Shown here: positions 5,412-9,712 of the stretch, piece by piece | Position numbering within the stretch: position 1 is the first letter of the stretch | How the letters are laid out: every line of letters begins with the position of its first letter | Source: JBIOYL01 sp044870185 | Lineage (GTDB): Bacteria; Actinomycetota; CALGFH01 | DNA: 9,712 bases | Assembly (NCBI GenBank): GCA_044870185.1 | Contig: JBIOYL010000097.1 | Coordinates: 1-9,712, forward strand | Direction: 5' to 3' | The notes under the pieces: model-generated | The model's input: only the letters and a program-made list of their open reading frames with translations | What the model was told of the DNA's origin: nothing | Database searches by the model: none | Made by a program: the position numbers and the translations under genes

Positions 5412-6044
5412 ATGTCAGCGTCTGCCCGTCGCCGCCACCCCCGCCTGCTGCTCGTGGCGCTCGTCGCCGCCGTCGTCGGGGTCGTCCTGCTGCTCGCGTC
5501 GGGCGGGCCGGTTGCCGCGGCGCAGGCCAAGAAGGGCAAGACGGTCGAGGTCGACGGGACGGCCGCGCTCAAGTGGGAGCCGGCCACCATCACCCTCCAG
5601 CCGGGCGACAGCGTCAAGTTCAAGGTCGTCGCCGCCGGCCCGCACCCGGTCGGCTCGGGCTCGTCCCCGCCGACCGACGACAAGAAGTTCGACACCTCCA
5701 AGTGCCAGCTCGCCAACATGACCGCCCCCGGGTCGAGCTGCACGGTGGTGTTCGCCAAGGCGGGCAGCTTCCCGTTCTTCTGCACGGTGCACTTCGCCTC
5801 CGGGATGAAGGGCGTCATCCAGGTCGGCGCCGGCGGCTCGGCGACCACGGGCGGGGCCACCGCGACCACGGCCGGCGGGGTGCCGAGCGTCACGGCGCCG
5901 GCCGCCGCGTCGAGCCCGCCGGCCGGCAAGCCCGCCATCTACTGGGCCGGCTGGGGCCTGCTCGCCCTCGGCGGCTTCCTCGCCTTGGCCGCGGTGGCGG
6001 GCTATCTGCGCTTCGGCCCGGGCTTCCGCTCGGAGAAGCGGTAG
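5412..6044 (+). CDS. Membrane-anchored cupredoxin (blue copper) protein
   Basis: A 210-residue protein. Residues 1-40 hold an Arg-rich start and a hydrophobic segment ending in AAAQA (signal peptide or anchor). Residues 43-138 form a plastocyanin-like domain: LKWEPATITLQPGDSVKF, then His78, and the type 1 copper loop FFCTVHFASGM giving Cys124, His127 and Met132, so all four ligands are present. Cys98 and Cys110 could form a disulfide. A Thr/Ala/Gly/Pro-rich linker (140-173) leads to a C-terminal helix (YWAGWGLLALGGFLALAAVAGYL, 177-199) and a basic tail that should stay in the cytoplasm. The copper domain is therefore held outside the membrane. Its role would be electron transfer or copper binding; the partner is unknown. 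ATG 5412 is used, with GAGGAG 12 nt upstream, a long spacing. It is divergent from the pilin-like gene. Confidence 0.88.
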   Translation: MSASARRRHPRLLLVALVAAVVGVVLLLASGGPVAAAQAKKGKTVEVDGTAALKWEPATITLQPGDSVKFKVVAAGPHPVGSGSSPPTDDKKFDTSKCQLANMTAPGSSCTVVFAKAGSFPFFCTVHFASGMKGVIQVGAGGSATTGGATATTAGGVPSVTAPAAASSPPAGKPAIYWAGWGLLALGGFLALAAVAGYLRFGPGFRSEKR

Positions 6045-6116
6045 GGCCGGCGCCGGGCGGGAACGAGACCTTCGGGGAGTAGCCTGGTCGGCGACGCCGA
6101 TTCGCCTGGAGCCGCC

Positions 6117-7292
6117 GTGAACGCTACCGCCGCCCCCGAATCCACTCCGGAGCTCGTCGACTGGACGCTGGCCGCCCGGGTCGGCCGGCGGGTTGCCGGA
6201 GGCGCCGACCTGCTCGTCCGTCCCGCCTGGGCGCGGCAGTTCACCGAGCTGTCGACCACCGCCGACGCCGCCGTCTCGGAGTTCACCGGCCTCGGCCACG
6301 ACCTGCCTGCGCCGGTCGCCCGCCCGCTCGACCGGGGCGAGTGGGTCGAGGCCAACCTCGCCACCCTCCGCCGGGTCATGCGCCCGCTCGCCGCCAAGGT
6401 GGCCACCCGCAAGGCGTGGCGGTCGAGCGGGCCGGTGCCGTCCGCGCTGCGTTCCAGCACCCGCACGCTCACCGGGGTGCAGGCGGGCGCCCTGCTCGGC
6501 TACGTCGGCCAGCGCGTCCTCGGCCAGTACGACCTGCCGGTCCCGGGCCCGATCGACCTGGCCGCCGACGGCGCCGCCGACGAGGCGACCGCGGCGGATG
6601 CGGTCAGGCTCGCCGCGGCCACCGCCGACGGCGCCGGCGCGCACCCCAGCCTGGAGGGCACGGTGTTCTACGTCGTGCCCAACATCGTGGCCACCGAGCG
6701 CCAGTACGACTTCCGCCCGGCCGACTTCCGCCTGTGGATCGCGCTGCACGAGACCGCCCACCGGCGGCAGTTCCGGGGCGTCCACTGGCTGCCCGGGCAC
6801 ATCCAGGGGCTGCTCGACGCCTACATCGACTCGGTCGAGGTCGACGACGAGGCGCTCCGCCGCCTCGGCCGGCGCGTCCAGTCGCTGGTGCAGAAGGCGC
6901 TCACCGGCCAGCGGGTGGAGCTGCTCGACTTCCTGCTCACGCCGGGGCAGCGGTCGATCGTGGACCGGGTGCAGGCGACCATGACCGTGCTGGAGGGCCA
7001 CGGCGAGTTCGTCATGGAGCGCCTGGGCGCCCGCATGGTGCCCGGGCACGAGCGCATGCGCGCCAAGCTGCACGAGCGCCGCACCGCGCCCGGCGCCGGC
7101 GACCGGGTGATCCAGCAGCTGCTCGGGCTGCGCCAGAAGCTCGATCAGTACGCCACCGGTGAGCGCTTCATCCGCCGGCTGTACGAGCGGGGCGGGATGG
7201 CCGGCGTGAACCGCGTGTTCGCCGAGCCGGCCGCCCTGCCGACGCTCGCCGAGGTGCGTGACCCGGACCGCTACCTGGCCCGGGTCGGCTAG
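6117..7292 (+). CDS. DUF2342 zincin-like metallohydrolase (F420-biosynthesis-associated family)
   Basis: A 391-residue cytoplasmic protein of the actinobacterial DUF2342/Zincin_2 family (PF10103), also catalogued as coenzyme F420 biosynthesis-associated. It carries HETAH at 211-215, the HExxH zinc motif, followed by VHWLPGH (222-228). The second family hallmark, LEGHGEFVME (292-301), may supply a further ligand Glu. Length and both motifs are normal for the family, so it looks intact. Its substrate has not been established, and the F420 link rests on phylogenetic co-occurrence. No signal peptide is present. GTG 6117 is chosen from GGAG 5 nt upstream and because conserved sequence (ELVDWTLAARVGRRVAGG) starts soon after. 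It is followed 4 nt later by tilS, which suggests cotranscription. In many actinobacteria a PBP4-type carboxypeptidase gene precedes it; here the cupredoxin gene does. Confidence 0.92.
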   Translation: MNATAAPESTPELVDWTLAARVGRRVAGGADLLVRPAWARQFTELSTTADAAVSEFTGLGHDLPAPVARPLDRGEWVEANLATLRRVMRPLAAKVATRKAWRSSGPVPSALRSSTRTLTGVQAGALLGYVGQRVLGQYDLPVPGPIDLAADGAADEATAADAVRLAAATADGAGAHPSLEGTVFYVVPNIVATERQYDFRPADFRLWIALHETAHRRQFRGVHWLPGHIQGLLDAYIDSVEVDDEALRRLGRRVQSLVQKALTGQRVELLDFLLTPGQRSIVDRVQATMTVLEGHGEFVMERLGARMVPGHERMRAKLHERRTAPGAGDRVIQQLLGLRQKLDQYATGERFIRRLYERGGMAGVNRVFAEPAALPTLAEVRDPDRYLARVG

Positions 7293-7296
7293 GCAC

Positions 7297-8478
7297 GTGG
7301 CCCGCGCCCCGGCCGCCCTGCGGCTGGTCGCCGACCGGGCCGCCCGGGCGCTGGCCGCCGCCGGGGTGCCCGCGCCCGGCGAGCGGGTGGGGGTCGCCGT
7401 CTCGGGCGGTGCCGACTCCCTGGCCCTGCTGCACGCGCTGCGTACCCTGGCCGGCCCGAGGGGCTGGGCGCTCGAGGTCCTGACCGTCGACCACGGCCTG
7501 TATCCGGGCTCGGCCGCCGACGCCGGCTTCGTCTGCCGGCACGCGGCCGCGCTGGGGCTGCCGGCGCGCCTTTGCAGGCTCGACCGCGCCGAGCTGGACG
7601 CGCACCGGGCGGCCGGGCCGGAGGGCGCGGCCAGGGCGGCCCGCTACGCCGCCTTGGAGCGCCTGGCCGGCGAGGGCGGCTGCGGCTGGATCGCGACCGG
7701 GCACACCCTCGACGACCAGGCCGAGACGGTCGTGCTCCAGCTGCTGCGCGGGGCCGGCACCAACGGCCTGGCCGGCATGGCCGTCGTCTCCGGCAACCTC
7801 TTGCGTCCGCTGCTTGGCGTCCGGCGGGCCGAGACCCGGGCCTGCTGCGCCGTGCTCGGCCTGGCCTGGCGCTCCGACCCGGCCAACGCCGACCAGCGGC
7901 TGCTGCGCAACGCGGTGCGCCAGCGGGTGCTGCCGTTGCTCGAGGAGCTGCGGCCCGGGGCGGCGGCCGCGCTGGCCCGCACCGCCGCCCTTGCCCGCGA
8001 CGAACGCGCCTGGATGGACGCGCTGGCCGCCGAGGCGCTCGCCGCGCTCACCGCGCTCACCACGCCCACGCCGCCCGCCCCCGGCCAGGTGCGGCCCGCC
8101 GCCGCGCCCACCGCGTCCGCGCCCGCCCCCGGCGAGGAGGCGCCCGCCCCCGGCGAGGGGCGACCGGACGCCATCGGCCAGAGGCGGCCGGCCGCCGGTG
8201 AGGTGCGGCTGGCGGCCCCCGGGCTGGCCGCGCTGCCGGTCGCCCTGGGCAGACGGGTGGTGCGGGCGGCCGCCCGCGCCGCCGGCCAGCCGGCGCCCGA
8301 CGCCGACGCCACCGAGCGTGTCCTCGCGCTCGCCGCGGCGCCCGCACCGGCCGGCGTCGCCGCCTGGACCGGCGGCGGCCTGGCGGCCCGGGAGGGCGGC
8401 TGCCTGGTGCTGCCCCCGCCGCGGCCCGGACGCCGTGCGGTTGACGCCCCCGCCACGACCGGCACGCCGGGCGGTTGA
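7297..8478 (+). CDS. tilS: tRNA(Ile)-lysidine synthase
   Basis: The product modifies C34 of tRNA-Ile(CAU) to lysidine using ATP and lysine, so that the tRNA reads AUA as Ile. From GTG 7297 it has 393 residues. SGGADS (36-41) is the N-type ATP-pyrophosphatase P-loop; VDHGL (64-68), ATGHTLDDQAET (133-144), LLRGAGTNGLAGM (149-161), LLRPLLGVRR (168-177) and WRSDPAN...RNAVRQRVLP (191-213) are family motifs. A Pro/Ala/Gly-rich segment of about 50 residues (255-302), with APAPGEE/APAPGEG repeats, interrupts the region between catalytic and helical domains and looks like a flexible insertion. The C-terminal tRNA-recruiting domain of the E. coli enzyme is absent, as in many actinobacteria. GTG 7258, overlapping the upstream gene by 35 nt, is an alternative start with GAGG close by. 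The gene is cotranscribed with DUF2342 and probably hpt. Confidence 0.93.
   Translation: MARAPAALRLVADRAARALAAAGVPAPGERVGVAVSGGADSLALLHALRTLAGPRGWALEVLTVDHGLYPGSAADAGFVCRHAAALGLPARLCRLDRAELDAHRAAGPEGAARAARYAALERLAGEGGCGWIATGHTLDDQAETVVLQLLRGAGTNGLAGMAVVSGNLLRPLLGVRRAETRACCAVLGLAWRSDPANADQRLLRNAVRQRVLPLLEELRPGAAAALARTAALARDERAWMDALAAEALAALTALTTPTPPAPGQVRPAAAPTASAPAPGEEAPAPGEGRPDAIGQRRPAAGEVRLAAPGLAALPVALGRRVVRAAARAAGQPAPDADATERVLALAAAPAPAGVAAWTGGGLAAREGGCLVLPPPRPGRRAVDAPATTGTPGG
8120..8158 (+). repeat. Tandem 21-bp repeat inside tilS
   Basis: CGCCCGCCCCCGGCGAGG occurs at 8120-8137 and 8141-8158 with a 21-nt period (seven codons), encoding APAPGEE and APAPGEG. It lies in the low-complexity linker of TilS and could expand or contract without a frameshift. 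Confidence 0.7.
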
Positions 8479-8482
8479 CGCC
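8437..8482 (+). repeat. 12-bp direct repeat at the tilS-hpt junction
   Basis: GCGGTTGACGCC occurs at 8437-8448 and 8471-8482, 34 bp apart; the second copy contains the tilS stop codon. Both contain TTGACG, like a -35 box, but no -10 lies at a suitable distance. Confidence 0.45.
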
Positions 8483-8517
8483 ACCGCTAGGCTTGATGCT
8501 CCCCGACGCCGTCCAGC

Positions 8518-8522
8518 AGGAG
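8518..8522 (+). promoter_or_regulatory. Ribosome binding site fixing the GTG start of hpt
   Basis: AGGAG lies 5 nt upstream of GTG 8528. The reading frame is open far upstream, so this site and the conserved N-terminus decide the start. Confidence 0.75.
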
Positions 8523-8527
8523 CCAGC

Positions 8528-9073
8528 GTGTTCGAAGACGACATCGAGTCCGTGCTGCTGACCTCCGAGCAGGTCCAGGCCAAGGTGCGCGAGCTCGCCG
8601 CCCACATCTCCAAGGACTACGCCGGCCGCGACGTCCTGCTCGTCGGGGTCCTCAAGGGCGCCTTCATCCTGATGGCCGACCTGGCCCGGGCGCTCACCGT
8701 CCCGCACGAGTTCGACTTCATGGCCGTGTCGTCGTATGGGTCGGCCACCCAGACCTCGGGGGTGGTGCGCATCCTCAAAGACCTCGACCGTGAGATCCAG
8801 GGCCGCGACGTGCTCATCGTGGAGGACATCATCGACTCGGGCCTGACCCTCAACTACCTCATGAAGAACCTGCGCTCGCGCCGGCCGGCCACCCTGGAGG
8901 TGTGCGCCCTGCTGTGCAAGCCGGAGCAGCTCAAGGCCGACATCGAGGTCAAATACGTGGGCTTCAACATCCCCAGCAAGTTCGTGGTCGGCTACGGCCT
9001 CGACTACGCCGAGCGCTACCGCAACCTGCCCTTCGTCGCCACGCTCAAGCCGGAGGTCTACCGCGGCCGCTGA
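8528..9073 (+). CDS. hpt: Hypoxanthine phosphoribosyltransferase
   Basis: The product transfers the phosphoribosyl group of PRPP to hypoxanthine or guanine in purine salvage, in the cytoplasm. It has 181 residues, the normal bacterial length. LKGAFILMADL (42-52) is the pyrophosphate-binding loop, SSYGSATQTSG (68-78) the flexible loop over the active site, VEDIIDSGLTL (98-108) the PRPP-binding motif with its acidic pair and catalytic Asp103, and FVVGYGLDYAERYRNLPFV (152-170) the purine-binding end. The same frame is open upstream to 7814, but that part is a shadow of tilS. GTG 8528 matches the usual MFEDDIExVLLT start. It follows tilS by 49 nt and precedes ftsH, the standard actinobacterial order tilS-hpt-ftsH. 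Confidence 0.97.
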   Translation: MFEDDIESVLLTSEQVQAKVRELAAHISKDYAGRDVLLVGVLKGAFILMADLARALTVPHEFDFMAVSSYGSATQTSGVVRILKDLDREIQGRDVLIVEDIIDSGLTLNYLMKNLRSRRPATLEVCALLCKPEQLKADIEVKYVGFNIPSKFVVGYGLDYAERYRNLPFVATLKPEVYRGR

Positions 9074-9129
9074 ATCTGTCCGGACGCGGATTACGCGGCG
9101 TTGGCCTGGGCAAACAGTGGGTGGCAGCA

Positions 9130-9159
9130 TTGTCGGTCGCTGTGAGCCGATGCTAGGCT
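9130..9159 (+). promoter_or_regulatory. Putative ftsH promoter
   Basis: TTGTCG (9130-9135), an 18-nt spacer and TAGGCT (9154-9159) resemble a housekeeping promoter; TAAGAT at 9159-9164 is an alternative -10. Initiation near 9166 would leave a leader of about 173 nt before ftsH. Confidence 0.5.
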
Positions 9160-9187
9160 AAGATGACCCCTCGGTCCCGTTTCATTG

Positions 9188-9208
9188 CCGCGCCCGCTCC
9201 GGGCGCGG
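9188..9208 (+). repeat. Strong 9-bp hairpin in the hpt-ftsH gap
   Basis: CCGCGCCCG-CTC-CGGGCGCGG is a perfect stem with a 3-nt loop. It lies about 22 nt after the predicted ftsH start of transcription and 115 nt after hpt. No T-tract follows. It may be a U-less terminator for hpt, or a structure in the ftsH leader. Confidence 0.55.
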
Positions 9209-9338
9209 TGCGGCCTGCGTCACGGAAACTCGCCGACCGTGCCACTATGGCCAGGGGAGGAAGCGACCGGTGCGACCCCTCCGCCACGCAGCTCGGAAGG
9301 GAGGCAGGGATCGGACGTCCTGACGGCGGCCGGCCCAC

Positions 9339-9712
9339 GTGAACGAGATGCCCAACCTGAATCGAATCTTCCGAGGACCGATGGCGTACCTGGTCCTCAT
9401 CCTGCTCCTGGTCGTCCTGTTCTTCCGGTACTTCGCCGGCGCCCAGGACACCACCAAGGTGCCCATCACCGAGGTCATGTCCAAGCTGGACAGCGGCCAG
9501 GTCAAGGAGCTGACCCTCCGCGACCAGGACCAGAAGGTCACCGGCACCCTCGTCGACGGCACCAAGTTCCAGGCCTCCTATGCCGACAACCAGGGCAAGG
9601 ACCTCGTCCAGACGGCCAAGGACAAGGGCGTCAAGGCGAGCGTGGACCCGCGCGGCCAGCCGGTCGTACTCCAGATCCTGCTGCAGCTGCTGCCCTTCGC
9701 GCTGATCCTGCT
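9339..9712 (+). CDS. ftsH: ATP-dependent membrane zinc protease FtsH, N-terminal part (cut by window edge)
   Basis: The frame is open from GTG 9339 (alternative ATG 9348) to the right edge, about 124 residues. An in-frame stop at 9321-9323 limits the start. It begins with FRGPMAYLVLILLLVVLFFRYF, the first transmembrane helix. The FtsH extracytoplasmic domain follows: VPITEVMSKLDSGQVKELTLRDQDQKVTG, then VDGTKFQASYADNQGKDLVQ. The window ends inside the second transmembrane helix (ILLQLLPFALILL). The AAA+ ATPase and HExxH protease domains lie outside. FtsH degrades misfolded membrane proteins and some regulators. The N-terminal architecture and the position after tilS-hpt make the assignment firm. 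Neither start has a good Shine-Dalgarno sequence close by; GGAAGGGAGG at 9295-9304 is too far upstream to serve either directly. Confidence 0.92.
   Translation, partial: MNEMPNLNRIFRGPMAYLVLILLLVVLFFRYFAGAQDTTKVPITEVMSKLDSGQVKELTLRDQDQKVTGTLVDGTKFQASYADNQGKDLVQTAKDKGVKASVDPRGQPVVLQILLQLLPFALIL

Noticed and set aside
6048..6057. CCGGCGCCGG palindrome after the cupredoxin gene
   Set aside because: A self-complementary 10-mer is expected by chance in such DNA; no loop or T-tract makes it a terminator.
5415..7073. Open minus-strand frame of 552 codons opposite the cupredoxin and DUF2342 genes
   Set aside because: It is the antisense of two recognisable genes, with a low-complexity Arg/Gly/Ala translation typical of GC-rich shadow frames.
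8441..8493. Promoter for hpt using TTGACG and TAGGCT
   Set aside because: The spacers are 41 or 7 nt, neither compatible with a sigma-70-type promoter.
7814..8527. N-terminal extension of hpt to an earlier start
   Set aside because: It overlaps tilS for hundreds of bases and is Pro/Arg-rich; the family start and ribosome binding site are at 8528.
7168..8613. Open minus-strand frame of 481 codons opposite tilS
   Set aside because: Gly/Arg-rich shadow of tilS; no family resemblance.

Overview
The window is very GC-rich and its right half carries a gene block typical of Actinomycetota: a DUF2342 zincin-like protein, tilS, hpt and the start of ftsH, all on the + strand. Frequent GTG starts, a probable leaderless promoter and an F420-associated protein family fit the same phylum. 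I cannot name a genus; an uncultured soil-type actinomycete would fit.

Layout. (1) Positions 1-1207 (+) hold the wreck of a copper/metal-resistance locus: a multicopper oxidase with a CxMHPxV heavy-metal-binding domain that stops before its last copper-ligand motif, a frameshifted four-helix copper-storage (Csp/DUF326) remnant whose later cysteines have become arginine or tryptophan, and an ArsP/DUF318-type permease remnant with a frameshift and a large in-frame internal deletion. (2) 1208-1468 has no recognisable gene. (3) 1469-2762 (-) is a two-gene operon: a MarR-type regulator with an extra four-cysteine C-terminal module, then a protoglobin whose haem-pocket residues match the archaeal protoglobin pattern. 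A palindrome abuts the operon's likely -10 box. (4) 2961-4724 (+) is a secreted sialidase-like beta-propeller protein with four Asp-boxes. (5) 4870-5097 (-, possibly from 5154) is a small Flp-type pilin-like protein lacking the usual Glu+5. (6) 5412-6044 (+) is a membrane-anchored blue-copper (cupredoxin) protein. Its upstream region holds a tandem 20-bp hairpin repeat and a perfect 9-bp stem-loop. (7) 6117-9712 (+) is the DUF2342-tilS-hpt-ftsH block; ftsH runs off the right edge.

How the parts relate. The right block is housekeeping: tRNA-Ile lysidine synthesis, purine salvage and membrane proteolysis. The left part is accessory. It has lost copper-handling genes but retains a haem gas-sensing or gas-binding protein under its own, probably autoregulated, MarR repressor, and a surface/secreted set (propeller protein, pilin, cupredoxin). 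The best leads are the cysteine-module MarR plus protoglobin operon, the decayed copper locus, and the structured leader of the cupredoxin gene. I see no phage, IS element, CRISPR array, tRNA or rRNA here.
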